NCBI RefSeq assembly: GCF_026781265.1 | Contig: NZ_JAKUVC010000004.1 | Location: 62,001-126,000 of the forward strand | Reading direction: 5' to 3' | DNA: 64,000 nucleotides | Source: Streptococcus sanguinis | GTDB taxonomy: Bacteria > Bacillota > Bacilli > Lactobacillales > Streptococcaceae | Shown here: piece after piece, positions 8,333-18,379 of the stretch | Numbering within the stretch: position 1 is the first letter of the stretch | Layout: the number at the start of each line of letters is the position of its first letter | Notes under the pieces: generated by a model | Seen by the model: the letters and a program-made list of their open reading frames with translations, nothing else | What the model was told of the DNA's origin: nothing | Database searches by the model: none | Translations under genes and position numbers: made by a program

Positions 8333-8485
8333 TCAAAATAGAAATGAGGACAGTCCAATGACATCTAAAGTTACCCTATATGATAAGCAAGTATTGACAT
8401 TCTCACAGGCGCAAAAGTAGGAAAGGAAGTAATAAGAATCAGTAAATTTTAAAAAGCAGCAGAAGCCCTTAACTAATTTTTTCAT
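8333..8485 (-). CDS. Possible 50-residue ORF or gene remnant
   Basis: ATG 8485 (minus strand) is preceded by AGGAGA at seven bases, a good ribosome-binding site, and opens MKKLVKGFCCFLKFTD, which looks like the start of a secreted or lipoprotein precursor. After that the sequence loses the look of a signal peptide and ends at 8333. It overlaps the plus-strand micro-ORF at 8358 in antisense. The best reading is the surviving 5' end of a gene whose body was deleted; a working small protein is not excluded. Confidence 0.25.
   Translation of the reverse strand: MKKLVKGFCCFLKFTDSYYFLSYFCACENVNTCLSYRVTLDVIGLSSFLF
8358..8420 (+). CDS. Possible 20-residue ORF downstream of the CiaR-like promoter
   Basis: ATG 8358 has GAGG eight bases upstream and encodes MTSKVTLYDKQVLTFSQAQK before a TAG. 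It lies about 25 bases after the presumed transcription start of the CiaR-like promoter. I do not recognise it. It may be a truncated gene start, a tiny peptide or an incidental frame within a small RNA that could run to the terminator at 8569-8604. Confidence 0.25.
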   Translation: MTSKVTLYDKQVLTFSQAQK

Positions 8486-8568
8486 ATAAATCTCCTAAAA
8501 CAAGTAAAAAGAAATTTTGAGGCTCTTTGTCGCTCCAAAACAAGGCAGCCTTAGACTACTCATAAAAG

Positions 8569-8607
8569 AAACCACCTCTGCCAACTGGAAGGCAGGGGTG
8601 GTTTTGT
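8569..8607. terminator. Terminator of treR, also able to stop plus-strand transcripts
   Basis: AAACCACCTCTGCC (8569-8582) pairs with GGCAGGGGTGGTTT (8591-8604), with one G-U pair, around an 8-nt loop. T-rich sequence flanks both sides, so it can end treR (minus) and any small RNA made from 8332 (plus). Confidence 0.8.
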
Positions 8608-8625
8608 AGTATGGAAAGAAGAAGG

Positions 8626-9339
8626 CTACTCTTTCTGACGCTTAGCAAAATCTACAAAGCGAAATTTGTCGAGCTTGTGGCGGCTCTCGGTATATTGAAA
8701 CTGGCGGCCGTCTGCCAGATAGACCTGAGACTTGACTGAGACGACCTGCTGGTCCTTGCCTAGGTCCATGAGTATCTTGTCTCGGTCATTGGCGTGGTCA
8801 ATGGTAAATTCTTTCTTGGCATAGGCGATGTTGAGCTTTAAGTCATTTTCCAAATAGGCGTAAATGGATTGCTCACCGATTTCCCTTGTCAAGTCAGGGA
8901 CGATGCCCTTGTCTAAATAGTCAATATCTAAGACAGAGGCGATTTGGTCTACAACGCGCTGACGGACGATTCGCCAAACCAGTCGGTAGGGAGGGAAGCC
9001 AGTGATGTCGGACAATTTCTGGTCCACGGTAATTTTTTCCAAGCTGACAACATTGGTTTTGGACTGCATATTATTCTGCTTGACTACTTCTTGATAGCTG
9101 GTCAGCTTAGACACAGGAAAGTCAAACTGTTCATGCTTGATGACTTTGGAGCCCTGTCCGCGGACTTTTTCAATCAATCCTTCTTCCTGCAGCAGGGACA
9201 GAGCCTTGCGAACAGTGTCGCGGCTAACTTGGTAGTCTTCTGTCAGCTGATGTTCGCTGGGCAAGAAGTCTCCGACTGCATAACGTTCCTCTAAAATATC
9301 TTTCTCAATCTGTTTGAACAATTGTTTATATTTCTTCAT
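8626..9339 (-). CDS. treR: Trehalose operon repressor, GntR family
   Basis: 237 residues. An N-terminal winged helix of the GntR family (about 1-68) contains LPSEHQLTEDYQVSRDTVRKAL; a C-terminal UTRA effector domain (about 85-235) normally binds trehalose-6-phosphate. It represses the divergent treB-treC genes in related bacteria. The start was set at ATG 9339 because GTGGAG is six bases upstream and the N-terminus MKKYKQLFKQIE fits the family; ATG 9342 directly before it is possible. Short ACATACAAC and GCATACATC motifs at about 9366 and 9421 could be TreR half-sites, but this is weak. Confidence 0.92.
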   Translation of the reverse strand: MKKYKQLFKQIEKDILEERYAVGDFLPSEHQLTEDYQVSRDTVRKALSLLQEEGLIEKVRGQGSKVIKHEQFDFPVSKLTSYQEVVKQNNMQSKTNVVSLEKITVDQKLSDITGFPPYRLVWRIVRQRVVDQIASVLDIDYLDKGIVPDLTREIGEQSIYAYLENDLKLNIAYAKKEFTIDHANDRDKILMDLGKDQQVVSVKSQVYLADGRQFQYTESRHKLDKFRFVDFAKRQKE

Positions 9340-9418
9340 CATAAACTCCACTTGTTTTCTTTTTTACATACAACATAGAAAATTTTATCAAAAATGAGAG
9401 TTTTTTTCAACGAACAAC

Positions 9419-9447
9419 TTGCATACATCTTTGAAATCGATTACAAT
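9419..9447 (+). promoter_or_regulatory. treB promoter with an embedded cre site
   Basis: The -35 box TTGCAT (9419-9424) and -10 box TACAAT (9442-9447) are 17 bp apart. Between and overlapping them, TGAAATCGATTACA (9432-9445) matches the CcpA consensus TGWNANCGNTNWCA at every fixed position. CcpA bound here would block RNA polymerase, so trehalose uptake should be subject to direct catabolite repression in addition to TreR. Confidence 0.85.
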
Positions 9448-9475
9448 TATTTGTAGAGATGTGTTGAAAAACTAA

Positions 9476-11524
<2,049 letters not shown>

Positions 11525-11595
11525 AGAAAAATGAAATGACTATAGAGAGGGACGGTGCTTTAAAACCTGTCCCTTTTCTCAAAAAAGGAGAAAAT

Positions 11596-13227
11596 ATGAC
11601 ACTTGATAAAACAAAGGTTGTCTACCAAATTTATCCAAAATCTTTTAAAGACACGACTGGCAACGGTTTGGGAGATTTTCGCGGGATTATTGAAAAGCTT
11701 CCTTATCTGAAACAGCTGGGAGTGGACATGATCTGGCTCAATCCTTTCTATCCGAGTCCGCAACGGGACAACGGTTACGATATTTCTGATTACACTGCGG
11801 TAGACCCTATCTTTGGAGATATGGCAGATTTTGAAGAGATGGTCAAGGTCGGCCAGCAGCATGGTATTGACTTTATGCTGGACATGGTTCTCAATCATTG
11901 CTCGATTGAGCATGAGTGGTTCCAAAAGGCGCTGGCTGGAGATTCCTACTATCAGGACTTCTTTATCCTGCGGGATGAGCCAACGGACTGGCTGTCCAAG
12001 TTTGGTGGCAGTGCCTGGGCGCCATTTGGCGATACGGGCAAATATTATCTGCATCTCTATGATGTGACTCAAGCTGATCTTAACTGGCGCAATCCTAATG
12101 TTCGTCAAGAGCTTTTTAAAGTGGTGAATTTTTGGCGGGATAAAGGAGTCAAGGGCTTCCGCTTTGACGTCATCAATGTCATCGGAAAAGATGAGGTACT
12201 GGCGGACTGTCCAGAGCAGGATGGGAAGCCAGCCTATACCGATAAGCCAATTGTCCATGACTATCTGCGTATGATGAACGAAGCGACCTTTGGGCAGGAC
12301 GATTCCGTTATGACGGTTGGTGAAATGAGTGCTACGACGATTGAAAATTGCATTCTTTACACAGCACCAGACCGGCAGGAGCTATCTATGGCCTTTAATT
12401 TCCATCATCTCAAGGTGGACTATGAAGCTGGACAGAAATGGACGCTTAAGGCTTTTGATTTTGAAGAGTTAAAACGCCTCTTCCATACTTGGGGTAAGGA
12501 AATGAGCAATCATGATGGCTGGTCAGCCCTCTTTTGGAACAACCATGATCAGCCGCGAGCTCTCAACCGCTTTGTCGATGTAGAGAATTTTCGTAATGAA
12601 GGGGCAACCATGCTGGCAGCCAGTATTCATCTGTCGCGCGGGACGCCTTATATCTACATGGGTGAGGAGATTGGCATGGTGGATCCTGACTATGACTCCA
12701 TGGAAGATTATGTGGATGTCGAGTCTCTCAATGCTTACCAGACTCTGCTTGCTGAAGGTCAATCGCCAGAAGCAGCTTTCAGGATTATCAAAGCTAAATC
12801 TCGTGATAATTCTCGGACGCCTATGCAGTGGGATGATTCGGTCAATGCAGGTTTTACAACAGGAACTCCATGGCTGAAGGCGGGCAAATCCTATCCTCTT
12901 ATCAATGTGGAAAATGAAATCAAGAGTCCGATTTTTACCTTTTATCAGAAATTGATTGGCTTGCGTAAGGAACTACCTATCATCGCAGAGGGCAGCTATC
13001 AGCCAGCTTATGAGGACAGTCCTCAGGTCTATGCCTTTGAGCGGGAGTGGCAAGGACAAATACTTTTAGTCCTTAACAACTTCTATGCTGATCCGATTAC
13101 GTTGGACATCCTGCCGGATTATCAAAATGGTCAGGTTCTCCTATCCAACTATGGCAAGGCTCAGATTGACCATGTGATGACCTTGCAGCCATACGAAACC
13201 TTGGCAATCTTAGTAGGTGAAAACTAA
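11596..13227 (+). CDS. treC: Trehalose-6-phosphate hydrolase
   Basis: Cytoplasmic GH13 alpha-glucosidase that splits trehalose-6-phosphate into glucose and glucose-6-phosphate. 543 residues. Catalytic residues are visible: nucleophile D191 in FRFDVINV, acid/base E243 in VGEMSAT, and the HD pair H317-D318 in NNHDQPR. The (beta/alpha)8 barrel covers about 1-450, including GGSAWAPFG, with a C-terminal beta domain after it. ATG 11596 follows AAAGGAGAAAAT; the longer frame from 11536 lacks a ribosome-binding site. It forms an operon with treB and ends at the terminator 13235-13267. Confidence 0.95.
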   Translation: MTLDKTKVVYQIYPKSFKDTTGNGLGDFRGIIEKLPYLKQLGVDMIWLNPFYPSPQRDNGYDISDYTAVDPIFGDMADFEEMVKVGQQHGIDFMLDMVLNHCSIEHEWFQKALAGDSYYQDFFILRDEPTDWLSKFGGSAWAPFGDTGKYYLHLYDVTQADLNWRNPNVRQELFKVVNFWRDKGVKGFRFDVINVIGKDEVLADCPEQDGKPAYTDKPIVHDYLRMMNEATFGQDDSVMTVGEMSATTIENCILYTAPDRQELSMAFNFHHLKVDYEAGQKWTLKAFDFEELKRLFHTWGKEMSNHDGWSALFWNNHDQPRALNRFVDVENFRNEGATMLAASIHLSRGTPYIYMGEEIGMVDPDYDSMEDYVDVESLNAYQTLLAEGQSPEAAFRIIKAKSRDNSRTPMQWDDSVNAGFTTGTPWLKAGKSYPLINVENEIKSPIFTFYQKLIGLRKELPIIAEGSYQPAYEDSPQVYAFEREWQGQILLVLNNFYADPITLDILPDYQNGQVLLSNYGKAQIDHVMTLQPYETLAILVGEN

Positions 13228-13234
13228 AGTCTTG

Positions 13235-13267
13235 AAAGAATCTGGAAAAAATTCCAGATTCTTTTTT
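13235..13267 (+). terminator. Terminator of the treBC operon
   Basis: AAAGAATCTGGAA (13235-13247) and TTCCAGATTCTTT (13252-13264) form a perfect 13-pair stem with an AAAA loop, followed by T residues. Confidence 0.9.
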
Positions 13268-13338
13268 CTGTGTTGGGCCAGTCTAGGCAAGTATTTTTCT
13301 GAAGTAAGAGAAACTAATACAGAATTTTAAGAAAGCCT

Positions 13339-13367
13339 TTGCAAAATTTGATTCTTTTCTTTATAAT
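13339..13367 (+). promoter_or_regulatory. Promoter of the surface nuclease gene
   Basis: The -35 box TTGCAA (13339-13344) and -10 box TATAAT (13362-13367) are separated by 17 bp and lie 48 bp before the ATG. Confidence 0.7.
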
Positions 13368-13414
13368 AAAAATTAAATAGGATAATATACATTTATACAG
13401 AAAAGGAGAAGTTC

Positions 13415-15664
13415 ATGAAAAAACAAGTTTCTTACAGGCAGCTCTTTCCCACAGTGGTCTTGCTAGCTGCTTTTCTATCCCTGCTTTTTTCTGTCCAACC
13501 GGTCGGAGCAGAAGAAGCAGTAAGTTCGTCGACTTCAGATGCGGCAGCTCTCACAGAGAATCCGGCTGTAAGCGATGCGTCGGTTGCCAGTCAAGCAGAT
13601 AGCTCTTCTGCAGACTTAGGAGAGTCAAGGCCAGCTTCTACAGAGGCAGTGGAAAAGGCAGACCAAGCCCCAGCTGCAGCACAAGCTGCGGCTAGCGGAT
13701 CAGAAGCTGTGCCCAATGTGGGAACCATTCAGGGAGAATCACAAGCCTCTCCCTATGAGGACAAGGAAGTTCAAGTTTCCAATGTAGTTGTGACGAAAAC
13801 AGACCGCTATGGTTTTTATGTTCAAGACGTGACTCCTGATGGAAATAGCAGGACTTCTGATGCTCTTTATGTCCTTTCTAAAGAAAAAGTTGATGTCGGA
13901 GACAAACTTAGTCTTGAAGGACGCGTTAAAGAAGGCTACATGGAAGAACTCAGCGTTCGCCAAGGGCAAACCTTTAACAAGCCCATTGATAGCTTGACTG
14001 TCACCATGCTTGTCGCTTCTAAAGTGACCAAGGAAGGGAAAGCCGACTTACCTGCTCCAGTAGACATCGTGGCTAATATGCCTCAGGATACGGTCGATAA
14101 CGATATTAATAACTATCAGCCTCAAAGTGAAGCGTTGGACTACTGGGAAAGTTTGGAAGGAATGTTGACGACGGTGAAGAAACCGCATATTCTGGGACCT
14201 CAGTACCGAGGTGATGTTTATGTCTTGCCAGAAGGTTATCAGGCTTTACCATTAAACAATATCGGCGGTCTCAATCTTCGTCCAAATGCCCAAAATACAG
14301 CAACCATTCCAGTCTATGTTGGCAATAAATTTATTGCCAAGGCCAAGGATTATTTCAATGGTGATATGGTCGGAGTCGTGACCTATCGTGGGAAGATTTA
14401 TAAGTTGGAGCCGACTCAGCTGCCTGATTTAGTAGACGGGGGCTTGCAAAGACAGGTCTCTCCTATCTATCCAAGCGAGGACAAGCTGACTATCGCTTCC
14501 TACAATATCGAGAATTTTTCTGCTAATGCTAAAAAAGGTGAAACACCTGAGGAAAAAGTGACTAGAATCGCTAATTCCTTTATCAATGAAATCCATAGTC
14601 CAGATATCATCACGCTCATCGAGGTTCAAGACGAGAATGGCAGTGTCAATGACGGAACGACCAGCGGTGTCAAAAGCGGTGAGAAACTAGCGGCCCGCAT
14701 CAAAGAACTGGGCGGAAAAACTTACAAGTACACTGAAGTTGCCCCACTTGATGGTCAAGATGGCGGCAAGCCTGGCTCTAATATCCGCGTGGCCTTTCTC
14801 TACGATCCAAATCGTGTAAAATTAGTTGAGAAAGATGCTGGTAATAGTGATGAAGCAGCTAGCTTCTCTGGTGGCCATTTGGTTAAGAATCCTACACGGA
14901 TTGCTCCAACAAATCCGGCTTTTACCAAGGTTCGTAAATCCTTGGCAGCTGAGTTTGAATTTAAGGGACAGCATATCGTTGTTATCGCCAATCATTTGAA
15001 GTCCAAGATTGGGGATGATGCCGTTTATGGCTCCGCTCAACCAGCAGTTCAGCATACGCAGGCAGCCCGAATTGAGCAGGCTAAAATTTTAAATAGCTTT
15101 GTTCAGGAAGGACTGAGACAAAATCCTAACCTTAAGTTTGTGCTGACTGGTGATTTTAACGATTTTGAATTTTCCGAAACGGCTAAAGCACTGGCGGGTA
15201 ATGAACTGATTAATCTTATGCAGGAGCATGATGCGGCTGACCGTTATTCCTATTTCTACCGCGGCAGCAACCAAAGCTTGGATAATATTTTCATTTCGAA
15301 GAACCTGGCAGGCAAGGCAGTCTTTGCGCCTGTCCATATCAATGCCTCTTTCATGGAGGAACATGGCAGAGCTTCAGACCATGATCCAGTAGTGGTGCAG
15401 CTGGACTTTTCTAAGGATGTTGCAGCCTCGTCTTCTGAAAGTTCCCAGCCGTCTCAATCAAGTGGACAATCTACTGTAGCAGTAGAACAAGGAGCTCCGT
15501 CTCAGACCAATTCTCCATCGTCCAATCAAACCGGACAAGGACAGACTGCTGGCAGCAAGAAGAAGGGACTCCCTCAGACCGGCCAAAATAAGAGTGGCTG
15601 GGCAGTTTTGGGATTAACTTTGCTAATGTTTGCTTTTACTCTCAAAAAGATAAGCAGAAATTAA
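13415..15664 (+). CDS. LPXTG wall-anchored extracellular nuclease (SWAN-like)
   Basis: 749 residues. A signal peptide covers about 1-32 (hydrophobic core VVLLAAFLSLLF, cleavage near VGA-EE). A Ser/Ala/Glu-rich low-complexity segment runs to about 100. An OB-fold nucleic acid-binding domain lies at about 100-205. An endonuclease/exonuclease/phosphatase domain follows (about 363-670), with LTIASYNIENF, catalytic GDFND and SDHDPVV motifs, and the metal-binding E in LIEVQDENG. A Ser/Gln-rich wall spacer, the sortase signal LPQTG (719-723), a hydrophobic segment and a KKISRN tail end it. The design matches the S. sanguinis cell-wall-anchored nuclease and related SpnA/SsnA proteins that degrade neutrophil DNA traps. 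It is monocistronic. Confidence 0.9.
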   Translation: MKKQVSYRQLFPTVVLLAAFLSLLFSVQPVGAEEAVSSSTSDAAALTENPAVSDASVASQADSSSADLGESRPASTEAVEKADQAPAAAQAAASGSEAVPNVGTIQGESQASPYEDKEVQVSNVVVTKTDRYGFYVQDVTPDGNSRTSDALYVLSKEKVDVGDKLSLEGRVKEGYMEELSVRQGQTFNKPIDSLTVTMLVASKVTKEGKADLPAPVDIVANMPQDTVDNDINNYQPQSEALDYWESLEGMLTTVKKPHILGPQYRGDVYVLPEGYQALPLNNIGGLNLRPNAQNTATIPVYVGNKFIAKAKDYFNGDMVGVVTYRGKIYKLEPTQLPDLVDGGLQRQVSPIYPSEDKLTIASYNIENFSANAKKGETPEEKVTRIANSFINEIHSPDIITLIEVQDENGSVNDGTTSGVKSGEKLAARIKELGGKTYKYTEVAPLDGQDGGKPGSNIRVAFLYDPNRVKLVEKDAGNSDEAASFSGGHLVKNPTRIAPTNPAFTKVRKSLAAEFEFKGQHIVVIANHLKSKIGDDAVYGSAQPAVQHTQAARIEQAKILNSFVQEGLRQNPNLKFVLTGDFNDFEFSETAKALAGNELINLMQEHDAADRYSYFYRGSNQSLDNIFISKNLAGKAVFAPVHINASFMEEHGRASDHDPVVVQLDFSKDVAASSSESSQPSQSSGQSTVAVEQGAPSQTNSPSSNQTGQGQTAGSKKKGLPQTGQNKSGWAVLGLTLLMFAFTLKKISRN

Positions 15665-15685
15665 CTAAAATCAATTTAAAAAGTG

Positions 15686-15725
15686 AAATCAGGGTGGAAT
15701 AAAGATTCTGCCCTGATTTTTTGCT
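15686..15725 (+). terminator. Terminator after the surface nuclease
   Basis: AAATCAGGGTGGAAT (15686-15700) pairs with ATTCTGCCCTGATTT (15705-15719), with two G-U pairs, around an AAAG loop, followed by a T-run. Confidence 0.88.
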
Positions 15726-15841
15726 TGCCTACTGCTTTCGCTCAAAATTTTCATCTGTTGTAAAACACTGAAAATGAAACTGAAAAACAGTTTGTTTTCT
15801 AAAAAATAGGCAAATTAGGTCTATTTTTGCTTTAATCATGT

Positions 15842-15871
15842 TATAATGTAGTTAGTTATAAAACGTTTTCA
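15842..15871 (+). promoter_or_regulatory. pflA promoter with a cre-like site just downstream
   Basis: An extended -10 box TGTTATAAT (ending 15847) is followed at 15858-15871 by ATAAAACGTTTTCA. This matches the CcpA consensus except at its first two bases. Its position across or just after the transcription start would fit repression by roadblock. Confidence 0.5.
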
Positions 15872-15889
15872 GACTTAAGAGGTTGCGCT

Positions 15890-16699
15890 ATGGTTGAAGA
15901 GAAAATTGAAGAAGCAGTTGATTATGGAAAGGTAACGGGCATGGTCCACTCCACCGAAAGTTTTGGAGCTGTTGATGGACCGGGTATCCGTTTTATTGTT
16001 TTTTTGCAGGGCTGCCACATGCGCTGCCAGTATTGCCATAATCCGGACACATGGGAGATGGAGACCAACAAATCTCAGCTACGGACAGTGGATGATGTCT
16101 TGCAAGAAGCTCTCCGTTATAAGGGCTTCTGGGGCAATAAAGGCGGCATCACCGTCAGTGGTGGAGAAGCTTTGCTACAGATTGATTTTCTGATTGCCCT
16201 CTTTACAAAGGCTAAGGAGCTGGGTATCCACTGTACCTTGGATACCTGTGCCCTGCCTTTCAGAAATACGCCTCGCTATCTGAAAAAATTTGACAAGCTC
16301 ATGGCAGTGACGGATTTAGTCTTGCTAGATATCAAGGAGATTAACGAAGAACAGCATAAAATCGTGACCAGCCAGACCAACAAGAATATCTTGGCTTGTG
16401 CTAAGTACTTGTCTGACATTGGAAAGCCAGTCTGGATTCGTCATGTCTTGGTGCCGGGACTGACTGATCGTGATGATGACCTGATTGAGCTAGGTAAGTT
16501 TGTAAAAACGCTGAAGAATGTTGATAAGTTTGAAATTCTACCTTACCATACCATGGGAGAATTCAAATGGCGGGAGTTGGGTATCCCTTACAAGCTGGAA
16601 GGTGTTAAGCCTCCGACAGCTGATCGGGTCAAGAATGCTGAGGAACTCATGCAGACGGAGTCCTATACAGAGTATATGAATCGGGTGCATAATAGCTAA
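15890..16699 (+). CDS. pflA: Pyruvate formate-lyase activating enzyme
   Basis: Radical SAM enzyme that makes the glycyl radical on pyruvate formate-lyase under anaerobic conditions, opening mixed-acid fermentation from pyruvate. 269 residues, the usual length. The [4Fe-4S] cluster cysteines are C42, C46 and C49 in GCHMRCQYCHNPDTW. The SAM-binding GGE motif is in VSGGEALLQ (about 90). The N-terminal TGMVHSTESFGAVDGPGIR is the conserved start of the activase core. It is transcribed alone, with a terminator at 16718-16749; the target lyase gene is not in the window. A cre-like site at 15858 suggests carbon control. Confidence 0.95.
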   Translation: MVEEKIEEAVDYGKVTGMVHSTESFGAVDGPGIRFIVFLQGCHMRCQYCHNPDTWEMETNKSQLRTVDDVLQEALRYKGFWGNKGGITVSGGEALLQIDFLIALFTKAKELGIHCTLDTCALPFRNTPRYLKKFDKLMAVTDLVLLDIKEINEEQHKIVTSQTNKNILACAKYLSDIGKPVWIRHVLVPGLTDRDDDLIELGKFVKTLKNVDKFEILPYHTMGEFKWRELGIPYKLEGVKPPTADRVKNAEELMQTESYTEYMNRVHNS

Positions 16700-16717
16700 T
16701 CTACTTTGAGTATGAAT

Positions 16718-16751
16718 AAATGGGCTGGTGGGCTAACCAGTCCATTTTTCT
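16718..16751 (+). terminator. Terminator of pflA
   Basis: AAATGGGCTGGT (16718-16729) and ACCAGTCCATTT (16736-16747) pair over 12 positions (one G-T) with a 6-nt loop and a T tail. Confidence 0.85.
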
Positions 16752-16838
16752 TAAGAAAATGTCCTTCTGCTTTTGTGAAATGCCTGTAATTATGGTAAAA
16801 TAAATGCAATAAACATTATATAAAAGAAGAGGTTTATC

Positions 16839-17774
16839 ATGTCTAAAATTTTAGTTTTCGGTCACCAAAATCCTGATTCAGATGCCATTGGTTCATCTTA
16901 CGCTTTTGCTTACTTGGCTCGTGAAGCTTATAGCTTGGATACAGAAGTTGTTGCTCTAGGTGAGCCTAATGAAGAAACAGCCTTTGTTTTGGATTACTTT
17001 GGCGTGGATGCACCGCGCGTGATTACATCTGCAAAGGCAGAGGGAGCTGAGCAAGTTATCCTGACAGACCACAATGAATTCCAGCAGTCTGTGGCAGATA
17101 TTGCAGAAGTTGAAGTTTATGGCGTAGTGGACCACCACCGTGTTGCTAACTTTGAAACAGCTAGTCCCCTTTACATGCGCTTGGAGCCAGTGGGATCTGC
17201 TTCCTCTATTGTTTACCGCATGTTCAAGGAGCACGGTGTAGCAGTTCCAAAAGAGATCGCAGGATTGATGCTGTCAGGTTTGATCTCTGATACACTCTTG
17301 CTCAAGTCCCCAACAACTCATCCAACTGACAAGGTCATTGCACCAGAATTGGCTGAGCTGGCTGGTGTCAACTTGGAAGAGTATGGTTTGGCAATGCTTA
17401 AGGCAGGTACAAACTTGGCTAGCAAGTCTGCAGAAGAGTTGATTGACATTGATGCTAAAACCTTTGAATTGAACGGAAACAATGTCCGTGTGGCACAGGT
17501 CAACACTGTTGATATTGCCGAAGTTTTGGAACGTCAAACAGAAATCGAAGCGGCTATTGAAAAAGCAATCGCTGATAATGGCTACTCTGACTTTGTCTTG
17601 ATGATTACAGATATTATCAACTCAAACTCAGAAATTTTGGCTATCGGAAGCAATATGGACAAGGTCGAAGCAGCCTTTAACTTTGTTCTTGAAAACAACC
17701 ATGCTTTCCTTGTAGGCGCTGTTTCTCGTAAGAAGCAAGTGGTGCCTCAACTGACAGAAAGTTTTAATGCTTAA
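16839..17774 (+). CDS. ppaC: Manganese-dependent inorganic pyrophosphatase (family II)
   Basis: Hydrolyses the pyrophosphate made by biosynthetic reactions to two phosphates; a cytoplasmic DHH-family enzyme of 311 residues. The metal-binding residues are visible as H9, D13 and D15 in GHQNPDSD, D77 in LTDHNE and D98-H99-H100 in VVDHH. The C-terminal DHHA2 domain holds the substrate-binding SRKKQ (about 294-298). A promoter with TTGTGA (16773-16778) and TAAAAT (16796-16801), 17 bp apart, precedes it; AGAGG is the ribosome-binding site. A terminator follows at 17828-17852. Confidence 0.96.
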   Translation: MSKILVFGHQNPDSDAIGSSYAFAYLAREAYSLDTEVVALGEPNEETAFVLDYFGVDAPRVITSAKAEGAEQVILTDHNEFQQSVADIAEVEVYGVVDHHRVANFETASPLYMRLEPVGSASSIVYRMFKEHGVAVPKEIAGLMLSGLISDTLLLKSPTTHPTDKVIAPELAELAGVNLEEYGLAMLKAGTNLASKSAEELIDIDAKTFELNGNNVRVAQVNTVDIAEVLERQTEIEAAIEKAIADNGYSDFVLMITDIINSNSEILAIGSNMDKVEAAFNFVLENNHAFLVGAVSRKKQVVPQLTESFNA

Positions 17775-17804
17775 AGAGCTCAAATGATGAAATAAGTTAC
17801 TAGA

Positions 17805-17852
17805 TGAGGGCTATTCCCCTCATACTTAAAAAGGGGTCTCGGCTCCTTTTTT
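17805..17852 (+). terminator. Double hairpin terminator after ppaC
   Basis: An ATGAGGG/CCCTCAT hairpin (about 17805-17823) is followed by AAAAAGGGG (17828-17836) pairing with CTCCTTTTT (17843-17851) and a T-run. It lies between ppaC and the gene at 17867, whose ribosome-binding site follows directly. Confidence 0.75.
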
Positions 17853-17866
17853 GATAGGCGAGAGAA

Positions 17867-18379
17867 ATGAAGATTCAAGATTTACAAGATGGAGATTTGA
17901 TTTTTACAGTCGGATCTTCAGAAATTGCTGCAGCCATTCGAGCAGCAACGGGTTCATATAGCCACGTGGCTATCTTTTTTAATGGTGAGATTTTTCATGC
18001 AACTCATGAGAAGGGTGTTGTCAATCAAGATTTGTCTGATTTTTTGCAGGATGAGGATGTTTATGACGTGTATCGCTATCCAGCTATTGAAGCAGAAGCT
18101 GTCTTTAAAAGGGCCAAATTACATCTAGGAAAGCCATACAATTTCAGCTTTTATCCGCAGTCCGATGGTTTTTACTGCTCGGAGTATATTGCGGAAATTT
18201 TGCCGATTTTTGATACGATTCCTATGCAGTTTGGCGATGAGGAAAATCAGATTTCTGATTTTTGGCAGGAGTATTATCGAGAATTGGGCTTAGATGTGCC
18301 CTTAAATCAGCCTGGGACGAATCCTAGCCAGTTGGCTCAGTCAAGAAAACTCATCTACAAAGGAGAACTTCATGATTAA
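17867..18379 (+). CDS. YiiX/YebB-like NlpC/P60-superfamily cysteine hydrolase
   Basis: 170 residues with the circularly permuted papain-like fold of the YiiX/YaeF (C92) group. The predicted catalytic histidine is H33 in SYSHVAIFFNG and the catalytic cysteine is C104 in GFYCSEYIAE. Family members are proposed to cut amide bonds in cell-wall or lipid substrates; there is no signal peptide, so this one should be cytoplasmic. GCGAGAG precedes ATG 17867. Its last eight bases overlap the start of the DUF1803 gene, so the two are co-translated. The substrate is unknown. Confidence 0.8.
   Translation: MKIQDLQDGDLIFTVGSSEIAAAIRAATGSYSHVAIFFNGEIFHATHEKGVVNQDLSDFLQDEDVYDVYRYPAIEAEAVFKRAKLHLGKPYNFSFYPQSDGFYCSEYIAEILPIFDTIPMQFGDEENQISDFWQEYYRELGLDVPLNQPGTNPSQLAQSRKLIYKGELHD

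Noticed and set aside
11560..12258. 232-codon antisense frame within treC
   Set aside because: It mirrors the GH13 coding sequence, with no start signals or family resemblance.
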